This document shows, one piece after another, positions 1 through 7,746 of a DNA stretch of 18,647 nucleotides. The position numbers and the translations under genes are program-made. The stretch covers positions 1-18,647 of the forward strand of contig JAMONC010000022.1 of NCBI GenBank assembly GCA_027066725.1, given 5' to 3'. A model generated the notes under the pieces. The model saw only the letters and a list, made by a program, of their open reading frames with translations. It was not told where the DNA came from and searched no databases. This DNA comes from Desulfobacterales bacterium. Its GTDB lineage: Bacteria > Desulfobacterota > Dissulfuribacteria > Dissulfuribacterales > JAMONC01. How positions within the stretch are numbered: position 1 is the first letter of the stretch; every line of letters begins with the position of its first letter.

Positions 1-2
1 TT

Positions 3-59
3 GGCTTGAAGAAGAAAGATATTGTTTTTGGTTCCTTTCTTTTGGGATTATGGCTTTAA
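3..59 (+). CDS. Tail of an upstream frame (possible frameshifted or split CcmF N-terminal part)
   Basis: An open frame enters from the left edge and stops at TAA 57-59. It encodes a basic stretch followed by a hydrophobic end (GSFLLGLWL). It overlaps the next start codon by 10 bases. The ending resembles the GSLLLW segment of CcmF that lies just before the region matched by the next gene. It could therefore be the front of the same protein, either frameshifted or naturally split. It could also be an unrelated membrane protein. Only 19 codons are visible. Confidence 0.3.
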   Translation, partial: GLKKKDIVFGSFLLGLWL

Positions 60-673
60 TTGCATGGTGGCGTACTAAGTCGGCTGTAATAAGAAGGATT
101 CTTGAAGTTCTTTATTGTGATCAAGTTCTTATTCTTACCCTTGTTTTTACTACATTTATAAAACCTCTTCCAAATTTTGTTGCAGAAATAAAACCTTGGG
201 TTACAGCATCTATCCCGATGGCAAAAGTAGAACTCTTTATAAAACTCTATCCACGATTGGTCTTTTACTATAATGCTCCGTATATGTGGGGACATCCTCC
301 ATTGCTATTTATTTCCTATGCTGCTTTAACAGTCTTTTTTGCAGCATGTGTGTCTATGTTAGTAAAAAATGATACAGAATCAGAATATATTGCCTATAGT
401 TATGCAAAGCCAGCTTATTTGTGCTTAACAGTTGGAATGCTTTTAGGTCTTCCTTGGGCGCTAGAGGCTTGGGGGCCTAATTGGTGGTGGGATCCTAAGA
501 TTGCAAGCTCCATAATGATGTGGGTTGTATTTTCAACTTATCTACATGCAAGATTATATCTATCCAGAAAAGGTATGTGGAAGTTTGTTGCATGGTTGGG
601 TATCTTATGTTTTATAGCAATGATCTTTACCTATCTTGCCTCATATCTTTTCCCAGGCGAACATTCATTTTAA
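50..673 (+). CDS. Cytochrome c biogenesis protein, CcmF/CcsA family (WWD heme-handling domain)
   Basis: This polytopic membrane protein probably handles heme for covalent attachment to apocytochromes c outside the membrane. It carries the family's tryptophan-rich WWD motif (WGPNWWWDPK, about residues 145-154). Upstream is a HPPLL segment like the first periplasmic histidine site of CcmF, and at the C-terminus a histidine (GEHSF) stands where CcmF and CcsA have VHAF or HSY. At 207 residues it is much shorter than CcmF (about 600) and shorter than most CcsA. The next gene looks like the missing C-terminal half of CcmF. The ATG at 50 has no clear Shine-Dalgarno and its frame stays open to the window edge, so the true N-terminus is uncertain. 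A client pool, the multiheme cytochromes, is encoded about 11 kb away. Confidence 0.75.
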   Translation: MALIAWWRTKSAVIRRILEVLYCDQVLILTLVFTTFIKPLPNFVAEIKPWVTASIPMAKVELFIKLYPRLVFYYNAPYMWGHPPLLFISYAALTVFFAACVSMLVKNDTESEYIAYSYAKPAYLCLTVGMLLGLPWALEAWGPNWWWDPKIASSIMMWVVFSTYLHARLYLSRKGMWKFVAWLGILCFIAMIFTYLASYLFPGEHSF

Positions 674-690
674 TTTGTTAGGAGTTAGTA

Positions 691-1281
691 ATGGATAATA
701 TAAAAAGAAATTATGATTTCTGGTTAACTATAGCCTCTGTAATAGTCCTTTTTTTAATTGCGATTCTTTGTACTGCAAGCATGTTCTATTTTAAATGGGC
801 ACAAGTCCAAAATTTACCTGAATCACTTAAGGTTCAATATGAATACCATATGAATGAACTTGCCTCCCCTCTTCTTATTGCCCTTTTAGTACTCTTAGGA
901 CTTTGTATACCAAAAAGGATTTTAAGTCTTAAACCACTTATAGGGTTTTCTGTTGCTGTTATACTTGGCACTATAATAGTATGGATAATATATAATTGGA
1001 GAGCTGCATTACTTGTTGTTATCTCAAGTGCAATTATGATACAAACTATAGTTTTTTGGTTAACACTTATTGGTAAAAGACTAAATTTTAAACACGAAGG
1101 TTATCTAAAACGTTTAGGTTCATGTTTTATACACCTTGGTTTGCTCTTAATTTGTTTAGACATACTACTCCTAAGCCCTTTAGGTTTTCTAAAAATTTTA
1201 TTTTGGACTAGCTCTTTTATGGTAATTATAGGGCTAATCTTATGTTTTTATGGAGATATTTTAATGCCTAAAAAGTTATAA
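691..1281 (+). CDS. Membrane protein resembling the C-terminal half of CcmF
   Basis: This 196-residue protein has about six hydrophobic segments. It starts 17 bases after the previous gene with a good AGGAG site, so the two are probably co-transcribed. A tyrosine/asparagine-containing periplasmic segment leads into SPLLIALLVLLG and a basic turn, much like the PPYFN...P...LLMG...RW stretch in the C-terminal part of CcmF. Later, FIHLGLLL resembles the HLG helix near the CcmF C-terminus. I infer that it partners the WWD protein upstream as a split heme lyase. The similarity is by eye only, and it could be another kind of cytochrome maturation membrane protein. Its 3' end overlaps the convergent mvhD gene by 6 bases, leaving no room for a separate terminator. 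Confidence 0.5.
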   Translation: MDNIKRNYDFWLTIASVIVLFLIAILCTASMFYFKWAQVQNLPESLKVQYEYHMNELASPLLIALLVLLGLCIPKRILSLKPLIGFSVAVILGTIIVWIIYNWRAALLVVISSAIMIQTIVFWLTLIGKRLNFKHEGYLKRLGSCFIHLGLLLICLDILLLSPLGFLKILFWTSSFMVIIGLILCFYGDILMPKKL

Positions 1282-1881
1282 ATTACTTCTTTCAATAGTA
1301 CGATAACACTTATTTTTTATAATGTTATAGATTGTTTCACGACTGTAGTTATTCTCTTTAATTATATTTTTAGCTGCATTTAATAAAGCAGTTCTCAATT
1401 TTCTTCCTCTGCTAGCATTTATAGCATTTTTTAAGCGTTTTTTTAATACTTCTTGGGATATATTTTCACTTTTGCCTAAAGGACCAAGCATTTTTATTTG
1501 ATCTGTAAAATCTGTAATCAATTTTACAAACCTAGATCCCTCTGCAGCAGATGCCCATTCTATAAGAAATCGCCTTTTATCTATGCCTATATATTCAAGT
1601 ATTACATGTACAAATCCTGCACTTATTAAAGCATGATAATTACCTGTTTGATAATGGCATTCTCCTAAATGGCATCCTCCTACAAAGACACCATCAGCAC
1701 CCATAGAAAATGCTTCTAGGGGAAATGTAGGATCAAGTCTACCTGTGCACATAATTCTTATGACTCTTATATTAGGAGGATATTGGAATCTAGCTACTCC
1801 AGCAGAGTCTGCTGCTGTATAACAACACCAATTACATAGAAATCCCAATATATTTGGTTCAAACTTATCTATCTTATTCAT
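1276..1881 (-). CDS. mvhD: Hydrogenase/heterodisulfide reductase iron-sulfur subunit MvhD (FlpD family)
   Basis: This small cytoplasmic Fe-S protein passes electrons between a dehydrogenase or hydrogenase and HdrA. The conserved family cysteines are visible: Cys16, Cys19 and Cys20 in the N-terminal LCNWCCY motif, Cys45 in MCTGR, and Cys70 and Cys75 in GGCHLGECHY; these can hold the [2Fe-2S] cluster. After about residue 140 a basic, cluster-free tail follows, making the protein longer (201 residues) than the archaeal form (about 140). The ATG at 1881 lies inside the end of hdrA (8-base overlap) and is preceded by GGAG inside hdrA, so the two are translationally coupled. No hydrogenase, formate dehydrogenase or HdrBC gene lies alongside, so the electron source is not shown. 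Confidence 0.92.
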   Translation of the reverse strand: MNKIDKFEPNILGFLCNWCCYTAADSAGVARFQYPPNIRVIRIMCTGRLDPTFPLEAFSMGADGVFVGGCHLGECHYQTGNYHALISAGFVHVILEYIGIDKRRFLIEWASAAEGSRFVKLITDFTDQIKMLGPLGKSENISQEVLKKRLKNAINASRGRKLRTALLNAAKNIIKENNYSRETIYNIIKNKCYRTIERSNL

Positions 1882-4800
1882 GGCTAATCTCCAGATTTTC
1901 TTTATTAATATTGTGATTTGAAAAAGCCCTTATTTGTGCGATTATGCCTTGATATGTAAATCTACCCATATCAATTGCCATAGTGGGACATCTTGAGGCA
2001 CAAACACCACATCCTTTACAAGATGCTGCTATAGTTTGGGCTTTTTTCTTCTTTCCTACTTTAATCATTTGAATTGCTTTATAGGGACAAAATTCTGCGC
2101 AAGCTCCGCATCCTATGCATTTATCTTGATTAACTCTAGATACAATAGGCTCTGGTATAATCTTTCCTTTTGCCAAGGGTTGACACGCCCTTGCTGCACA
2201 AGCTTGTGCTTGAGAAATCGCTTCATCTATAGTTCTAGGAGAATGGGCAAGTCCACATACGTAAATACCATCAACTGCTAAATCAACAGGCCTTAGTTTT
2301 ATATGAGCTTCTAAGAAAAATCCATCTTGTGTTAATGGTACCTTAAGAATGCGAGCTAGGTCTTTAACATCTGAAGGAACTATACCAACAGATAAGATAA
2401 GAAGTTCAGGAGTTATCTTAATTTCATCTTTAAGAATATGATCTTTTATATAAACACTTATCTGTTCATTTTCTTTTACAACTTTAGGATAGTGTTTAGA
2501 GGTATACCTTATAAATATTACTCCATTTTTTCTAGCAAGTCTGTAATCATCTTCTAAAAATCCATAGGTCCTAATATCTCTATAGAGAATATAAATAGAA
2601 GCCCTAGGATTTAATTTTTTTATTCTAAGCGCATTTTTTATAGCTTGAGCACAACATACCCTACTACAATAAGAGAGCTTTTGCCCTCTAGAGCCCACAC
2701 ATTGTATCATTACAATTTTAGATAACTTTTTTATCTGTTCTTGGTTTTCATCTAATAGTTTTTCAAGTTCTATTTGAGTTATTACTTGTTCAGATTCTCT
2801 ATATAGATATTCAGTTGGTTTATATGGTCTTCCACCTGTAGCTATTACTATGACCCCATGGTGGATTTTTGTGGCTTTTTTAGAGTTCTTTTCTTCTATA
2901 GTGGTATCAAAATTTCCAATATATCCTGAAACATCAACAACTTTTGAATTAGTATAGACTTCTATTAATGGATGTTTTTTGATCTTTTCTATAAGGGATT
3001 TTATATATTTTCTAGGATCATTACCTAATCTATCTGAAGTGAGATTAAGAGCTTGCCCTCCTAAATAAGGCTCTTTTTCAACTAAGCAGACCTTAAATCC
3101 TTGTTGAGCTATAAAAAGTGCAGCATTCATTCCACTTATTCCACCGCCAATTACAAGGGCCGTGGGAGTTATTTTTAACTCTATTTCTTTTAGTGGTGTT
3201 AGAAAGATTGCCTTTGCAACAGCCATCCTTACTAGGTCTTTTGCCTTTTGGGTTGCTGCCTCTGGCTCATGCATATGAACCCATGAACATTGATCTCTTA
3301 TATTTGCCATTTCAAATAAAGATCTATTTAGTCCGGCTTCTCTTAATGTTGTCTGAAATAGAGGTTCATGAGTTCTGGGAGTGCAAGCTGCTACTACTAC
3401 TCTATTTAATTTATATTCCTTTATTTTTTCACATATATGTCTTTGAGTATCTTGAGAGCAGCTATACATATTATTTGAGGCATAAACAACATAAGGAAGT
3501 TTTGAGGCATATTCTTTTACAGCAGGAACATCAACTACTCCACCTATATTTATTCCACAATGACATATAAATACTCCTATCCTTGGTTCTTCATCACTTA
3601 CATCTATTTCTTGAGGATAGCTTATATGAACAGTGTCTTTATTCCTTCTTTCTTTTAATATGCTGGAGCTAAGGGCAGCTGCAGCACTTGCTTGGGTGAC
3701 ACTGTCTGGGATATCTTTAGGACCTTGAAATACACCTATAGCAAATACACCTGTTCTCGATGTATTAAGAGGGCTATAGACGTCTGTTTTTACAAAATTA
3801 TAGTGGTTAAGAGATATGTTACACGCTTTGGCTAGCTCTTTTGCATCATCAGGAGCACTGATACCTAAAGATAAAACAACCATATCAACTATAGATTGAG
3901 ATGGCTTATTATCTTCATCTACATAAGTAATAAGGAGTTTATCTTCTATTTTTTCTACTTTATGAGGTCTTGCCCTTACTATTTTAAAGTTATTTTCTTC
4001 TGTAGCTCTTATTCTTGCAGCATCAAAACCTTTACCATGGGTTCTTATATCCATATAAAATAAAATTATTTCTATATTAGGGTCATGTTCCTTAGCCATT
4101 GTTGCCTCTTTAATGGCATACATGCAACAAACTGAGGAACAATAACCATGTCCACAGGTTTCATCTCTTGAGCCAATGCACTGGATAAAGGCTATTTTTG
4201 ATGGATGCTTACCATCACTTGGCCTTATAATTTCTCCTTGTGTGGGCCCACTTGCACACATTAGACGTTCAAATTCATAAGAAGTAAGAACATCTTCATA
4301 CTTACCCCAGCCATAGCGTTCTAATATAGAATTTTTTAGTCTTCCAACACCTGGTGCAAGTATAACAGTGCCTACTTTTAGATTTATTTCTGTATCTTTT
4401 TGATCAAAGCAGATTGCATGAGCAGGACAAACGTTTGTACATATATTACATAGGTTATGGTTTAGGTGAAAACATGCATCAGCATCTATATAATATGAAG
4501 TTGGCACAGCCTGAGCATAATCTATATGAGCAGCCTTTGTTATAGAAAGACGCTCATTATATCTATCTCCAATTATACTTGGACAATATATACTACATTG
4601 TCCACAGGCAGAACATGCGTTTTCATCTATATATCTAGGCCTTTTTAAGAGTTTTGCCGTAAAGTTTTTAACATTACCCTCTAATTCTAAAAGTTTTGTA
4701 TTAGTAAGAATCTTTATATTTGGATTTCTACCTGCTTCGACAAGTTTGGGAGCCAAAATACAAAGGGAACAGTCATTTGTAGGGAAGGTCTTATCAAGCA

Positions 4801-4960
4801 TTGCCATAATGCCGCCTATAGAACCTGTTTTTTCAATTAGGGTTACAGAAAATCCTAGTTCTGTTAGATCAAGAGCGGCTTGCACTCCAGAGACACCACC
4901 ACCAACAATAAGTACAGAACTTATATCTTGGGTGATACAAGGGGATTTTAAACTGGACAT
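1874..4960 (-). CDS. hdrA: Large (double-module) heterodisulfide reductase subunit A-like flavoprotein
   Basis: This cytoplasmic FAD/Fe-S protein is of the kind that forms the core of Hdr-type electron-transfer or bifurcating complexes. At 1028 residues it joins two HdrA-like modules. Module 1 has the FAD motif GGGVSG (20-25), the NDCSLC motif (Cys64, Cys67), ferredoxin-like cysteines 116/119/122/126 and 163/171/174/178, and a CysCys patch at 269-279. Module 2 starts with the usual HdrA N-terminal CHCG (467-469), then a second FAD motif GGGISG (605-610), cysteines 754/765/769/770, and two C-terminal [4Fe-4S] ferredoxin motifs (948-958 and 981-991). The start ATG has a strong GGAGG site, which lies inside a long hairpin (see leader). 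mvhD follows with an 8-base overlap. The physiological partners and substrate are not visible. Confidence 0.93.
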   Translation of the reverse strand: MSSLKSPCITQDISSVLIVGGGVSGVQAALDLTELGFSVTLIEKTGSIGGIMAMLDKTFPTNDCSLCILAPKLVEAGRNPNIKILTNTKLLELEGNVKNFTAKLLKRPRYIDENACSACGQCSIYCPSIIGDRYNERLSITKAAHIDYAQAVPTSYYIDADACFHLNHNLCNICTNVCPAHAICFDQKDTEINLKVGTVILAPGVGRLKNSILERYGWGKYEDVLTSYEFERLMCASGPTQGEIIRPSDGKHPSKIAFIQCIGSRDETCGHGYCSSVCCMYAIKEATMAKEHDPNIEIILFYMDIRTHGKGFDAARIRATEENNFKIVRARPHKVEKIEDKLLITYVDEDNKPSQSIVDMVVLSLGISAPDDAKELAKACNISLNHYNFVKTDVYSPLNTSRTGVFAIGVFQGPKDIPDSVTQASAAAALSSSILKERRNKDTVHISYPQEIDVSDEEPRIGVFICHCGINIGGVVDVPAVKEYASKLPYVVYASNNMYSCSQDTQRHICEKIKEYKLNRVVVAACTPRTHEPLFQTTLREAGLNRSLFEMANIRDQCSWVHMHEPEAATQKAKDLVRMAVAKAIFLTPLKEIELKITPTALVIGGGISGMNAALFIAQQGFKVCLVEKEPYLGGQALNLTSDRLGNDPRKYIKSLIEKIKKHPLIEVYTNSKVVDVSGYIGNFDTTIEEKNSKKATKIHHGVIVIATGGRPYKPTEYLYRESEQVITQIELEKLLDENQEQIKKLSKIVMIQCVGSRGQKLSYCSRVCCAQAIKNALRIKKLNPRASIYILYRDIRTYGFLEDDYRLARKNGVIFIRYTSKHYPKVVKENEQISVYIKDHILKDEIKITPELLILSVGIVPSDVKDLARILKVPLTQDGFFLEAHIKLRPVDLAVDGIYVCGLAHSPRTIDEAISQAQACAARACQPLAKGKIIPEPIVSRVNQDKCIGCGACAEFCPYKAIQMIKVGKKKKAQTIAASCKGCGVCASRCPTMAIDMGRFTYQGIIAQIRAFSNHNINKENLEISHE

Positions 4961-4961
4961 T

Positions 4962-5065
4962 TCTTCCTCCTTTAAAAGGCTTGGCTACTATTTATCTTGA
5001 AGCCAAGCCTTAAAAGGAGGAATTTATTTAAAGATATTTAGGTAGGCTTGGCTCAAGATAAATAG
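4962..5065 (-). promoter_or_regulatory. hdrA leader with mutually exclusive hairpins that can bury the Shine-Dalgarno
   Basis: Three related arms lie just upstream of hdrA. Arm C plus the Shine-Dalgarno (4964-4986) pairs with arm B (5001-5022): 11 perfect pairs (4976-4986 with 5001-5011), a 1x2 internal loop, and 10 perfect pairs (4964-4973 with 5013-5022) that include the whole GGAGG. Arm A (5044-5065) pairs instead with 4988-5010 over 22 bases with one bulged base. That pairing takes up the B core and the loop, so the B:C stem cannot form. In the transcript the order is A, anti-SD, B, C, SD, start codon. This is the geometry of a translational switch. No known riboswitch class is recognised and the trigger is unknown. 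Confidence 0.6.
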
Positions 5066-5070
5066 GCACT

Positions 5071-5100
5071 TTATTTTATAAAAGGCTCTAACTGAGCCAT
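5071..5100 (-). other. Possible 9-codon leader ORF upstream of hdrA
   Basis: On the minus strand an ATG at 5100 opens a nine-codon frame (MAQLEPFIK) that stops at 5071, five bases before arm A of the hdrA leader. AAGGTGA lies 10 bases before the ATG as a plausible ribosome site. A ribosome terminating here would sit at the edge of arm A. The frame is very short and may be chance. Confidence 0.25.
5080..5098 (-). terminator. Weak candidate terminator after panD
   Basis: Read on the minus strand, GGCTC-AGTTA-GAGCC followed by TTTTAT forms a five-pair hairpin with a short T run, about 85 bases after the panD stop. It could end the bzaF-panC-panD transcript or act as an attenuator in the hdrA leader. 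The stem is short, so termination would be partial at best. Confidence 0.3.
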
Positions 5101-5110
5101 TAAATGAAAC

Positions 5111-5143
5111 TCACCTTGATTTTGTTAAATAATGCCTTTTCAT
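5111..5143 (-). other. Possible 10-codon leader ORF upstream of hdrA
   Basis: An ATG at 5143 (minus strand) opens MKRHYLTKSR and stops at TGA 5113-5111. An AAGGG ribosome site is well spaced before it. Its stop codon is part of the AAGGTGA that could serve the next mini-ORF, so the two could be translationally coupled. There is no run of a single amino acid as in classical attenuation peptides. Chance is the main alternative. Confidence 0.22.
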
Positions 5144-5183
5144 CTTTAAGCCCTTATTTCCTTTTTTTATTGTAAGGTGTTAG

Positions 5184-5558
5184 TTAATTGACCCATTTAT
5201 TAAAGCTTTTTTTCTTAACTTTATTTTGCTCATCTACAAATACTAATGTAGCTCCTCCTTTTTTAAACTCTATCTCATCTACAAGTGCATAAGAAGCTAT
5301 AATAATAAGATCTCCAGGAGAGCCTTTTCTCGCTGCTGCTCCATTAAGTCCAACAACCCCTGAACCTCTTTCACCTTCTATTACATATGTATCAAACCTT
5401 TCTCCATTTGATATATTATAAATACTTACCCTTTCATAAGGAAAGATTTGCGCGTGTTCCATAAGTGTCTTATCTAATGTGATACTTCCTTCATATTCAA
5501 GATCTGCATGAGTAATTTTTGCTCTATGTATTTTTGATTTTAAAATGTATCTTAACAT
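5184..5558 (-). CDS. panD: Aspartate 1-decarboxylase
   Basis: The enzyme makes beta-alanine from L-aspartate for pantothenate and coenzyme A synthesis in the cytosol. The proenzyme self-cleaves between Gly24 and Ser25, and Ser25 becomes the pyruvoyl group; the YEGS site is at residues 22-25. Lys9 and the RGSGVVGLNGAAARK core, with its conserved asparagine and alanine-rich turn, are intact. The length of 124 residues is normal. The start ATG follows the panC stop by 12 bases with an AAAGG site, placing it third in a bzaF-panC-panD operon. Its product is the co-substrate of PanC. No panB is nearby, so pantoate must come from genes elsewhere. Confidence 0.96.
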   Translation of the reverse strand: MLRYILKSKIHRAKITHADLEYEGSITLDKTLMEHAQIFPYERVSIYNISNGERFDTYVIEGERGSGVVGLNGAAARKGSPGDLIIIASYALVDEIEFKKGGATLVFVDEQNKVKKKSFNKWVN

Positions 5559-5570
5559 AGCTTAGACCTT

Positions 5571-6425
5571 TTAAGAGATTTCTATAATAATATTGTCAAT
5601 TAATCTGGTACTACCTACCCATACAGCAAGGGCAATTAATACCCTGTCTTTTATTGTTTCACTATATGGGTTTAAGGTGTGTGGGTCTCCTAAAAAGATA
5701 TATTCAATTTTAGTAAGGGGATATGAAGTTATGATATTTTTTATCTCGTTTTTTATTTTTGATGGAGACCTTTCTCCCTTTTTTATAAGCTCTTTTGCAT
5801 ACTTAAGAGATTTATAAAGTGAAAGAGCACTTTCTCGTTCCTTAGAGGAAAGATATGTGTTTCTTGAACTCATTGCAAGCCCGTCTTTTTCACGAACAAT
5901 TGGATGACCTACAATTTCTATAGGCATATTAAGGTCTTTTACTAACCTTTTTATAACAAGAAGCTGTTGATAGTCTTTTTGCCCAAATATTGCAATGTCT
6001 GGTTGGACAATATTAAACAATTTTGTTACAACAGTTGCTACACCTTTAAAATGTCCAGGTCTAAAGTCTCCACAAAGCCCTTTACTTAATTTCTCTACTG
6101 TAACCCAGGTCTGAAAATCTTGCTCATACATCTCGTTTGAATCTGGAGCAAATATAAGATCCACTCCCACTTCTTCTGCAAGCTTAATATCTCTTTTAAG
6201 ATCTCGTGGGTATTTATCTAAATCCTCATTGGGACCAAATTGGGTAGGATTAACAAATATTGATACTACTACTTTATCTGAAAGCCTTTTAGCTTTTTTC
6301 ATAAGTGCTAAATGGCCTTCATGAAAATATCCCATTGTAGGGACAAAGCCTATTTTATATCCCTTATTTTTAAGGTCTTTAATTAATCTTCTAATTTCTT
6401 TAATTTTATCTACAACTTTAATCAT
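5571..6425 (-). CDS. panC: Pantoate--beta-alanine ligase (pantothenate synthetase)
   Basis: It condenses pantoate and beta-alanine with ATP to give pantothenate. The nucleotidyltransferase signature PTMGYFHEGH (about residues 29-38, with HxGH), the FVNPTQFGPNEDLDKYPR block and the LAMSSRN motif are all present. I choose the ATG at 6425 (protein MIKVVDKIKEIRR, 284 residues, normal for the family) over an in-frame start 13 codons further up. It overlaps the bzaF end by 8 bases (ATGATTAA) and has AAGAAG just upstream. That arrangement implies translational coupling to bzaF. panD follows immediately. Confidence 0.96.
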   Translation of the reverse strand: MIKVVDKIKEIRRLIKDLKNKGYKIGFVPTMGYFHEGHLALMKKAKRLSDKVVVSIFVNPTQFGPNEDLDKYPRDLKRDIKLAEEVGVDLIFAPDSNEMYEQDFQTWVTVEKLSKGLCGDFRPGHFKGVATVVTKLFNIVQPDIAIFGQKDYQQLLVIKRLVKDLNMPIEIVGHPIVREKDGLAMSSRNTYLSSKERESALSLYKSLKYAKELIKKGERSPSKIKNEIKNIITSYPLTKIEYIFLGDPHTLNPYSETIKDRVLIALAVWVGSTRLIDNIIIEIS

Positions 6426-7746
6426 CTTCTTTATCAAGTTTTTGTACATCAAGATATTGATCAAGGCTTATAGATGCATTTTTAAGTGCACACATTTTCC
6501 CGCACATAGAACAGCCCTTATCGCTGGGAGGTACTCTTTCAGATATGATTTTTTTTGCATCATCAGGGAACAGCATGTTTTTAAACTGTTTATCCCATTT
6601 AAAATCTCTTCTATAAATACTAAGTCTTTTATCTATTTGGTCGGCTTTTCCTTTTAATTTTACAATATCTCCAATATGTGCAGCAAGCCTAGCACACTTT
6701 ACACCAATTTCTACATCTTCTTCATTTGGCAGTGCTAGGTGTTCTGCTGGGGTAATATAGCAGATTAAATCTGCTCCATACATTGCAGAATGAGCTGCCC
6801 CAATAGAAGCGGTAACATGATCAAGCCCTGCACCAATATCAGTTGGAAGAGGCCCTAACATATAATAAGGGGCATTTCCTGACATCTTTTTTTGTAAAAT
6901 GATATTTGCTTCTATTTCATCTAGGGGGACATGTCCTGGTCCTTCTACCATAGACTGGCAATTCATATTACGAGCAAGTTCACAAAGTTCACAATTTATA
7001 ACAAGTTCTGCCATCTGAGCTCTATCTAAAGAATCATGTATTGCCCCTGCTCTTATTCCATTTCCGAGAGAAAGTATAGTATCATATCGACTTAATATAT
7101 CACATACCCTGTCAAATTGTTCATAAAGTGGATTTTCTTTATTATGTTTGATCATCCATTGGATCATTAAACTTCCGCCTTTAGAGCAAAGGCCTCCATA
7201 TCTATATCCTTGTTTTTTTAATCTTTCTAATGTGTAAAGATTTACTCCACAGTGGATTGCCATAAAGGCAATGCCATCTGCACACTGGCGCTCAATTAAT
7301 TCAAATAGCTCTTCAGGCTCCATTTTAAGTGGATCACCATATTTTTTAGCAGCATCACAAAAGGCTTGATAAAGTGGGACATTCCCAACAGGTAGGTCTA
7401 CTGCATCTATTATTGTCCTTCGTATCTTATCAAGATCTCCTGCGGCAGAAAGCTCCATTAAGGTGTCAGCCCCTGTTTTTTGTGCAATTTTTGCCTTTCT
7501 TACTTCAAGATCAAGGTCACATATATCACTTGATGTACCAATAGATGCATTTATTTTAGTACGAAGCCCTTTTCCTATGCCTACAACCCTGGCATTCTCC
7601 CCTTTTCCTTTAAGGATTATTATTTCACCAGTTAGGAGCCTATCTTTTATAATTTTTTCATCTAAGCCTTCTTGTTTGGCAACTTCTTGTACTTCTTTTG
7701 TAATATTTCCTTTTTTAGCCTCTATTAGTTGATTATAGGTACTCAT
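6418..7746 (-). CDS. bzaF: 5-hydroxybenzimidazole synthase BzaF (ThiC paralogue)
   Basis: This radical-SAM enzyme of the ThiC family converts 5-aminoimidazole ribotide to 5-hydroxybenzimidazole, a lower-ligand base or precursor for cobamides made without oxygen. The C-terminal cluster motif is Cys412, Cys415, Cys419 (CSMCGKMC). It differs from the thiamin enzyme encoded next to it at signature places: MELSAAGDLD instead of MDLSTGG, GNVPLYQAF instead of GTVPIYQA, SLGNGIRAGAIHD instead of SLGDGLRPG, and YYMLGPLPTDIGAGLDH instead of FYVLGPLVTDIAPGYDH. These variants match BzaF as I remember the family; a plain second ThiC is the alternative. The start at 7746 (MSTYNQLIEAKKG, 442 residues) has AAGGA eight bases upstream and aligns with family N-termini; an in-frame ATG 13 codons earlier does not. 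No cobalamin riboswitch is evident. Confidence 0.8.
   Translation of the reverse strand: MSTYNQLIEAKKGNITKEVQEVAKQEGLDEKIIKDRLLTGEIIILKGKGENARVVGIGKGLRTKINASIGTSSDICDLDLEVRKAKIAQKTGADTLMELSAAGDLDKIRRTIIDAVDLPVGNVPLYQAFCDAAKKYGDPLKMEPEELFELIERQCADGIAFMAIHCGVNLYTLERLKKQGYRYGGLCSKGGSLMIQWMIKHNKENPLYEQFDRVCDILSRYDTILSLGNGIRAGAIHDSLDRAQMAELVINCELCELARNMNCQSMVEGPGHVPLDEIEANIILQKKMSGNAPYYMLGPLPTDIGAGLDHVTASIGAAHSAMYGADLICYITPAEHLALPNEEDVEIGVKCARLAAHIGDIVKLKGKADQIDKRLSIYRRDFKWDKQFKNMLFPDDAKKIISERVPPSDKGCSMCGKMCALKNASISLDQYLDVQKLDKEDD

Noticed and set aside
3118..3570. 150-codon open frame antisense to hdrA
   Set aside because: Its translation is leucine- and glutamine-rich low-complexity, has no ribosome site, and mirrors well-conserved hdrA codons.
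4976..5065. CRISPR or mobile-element repeats in the hdrA leader
   Set aside because: There are only three arms, in alternating orientation and unequal length, with no spacer regularity. Competing RNA stems explain them better.
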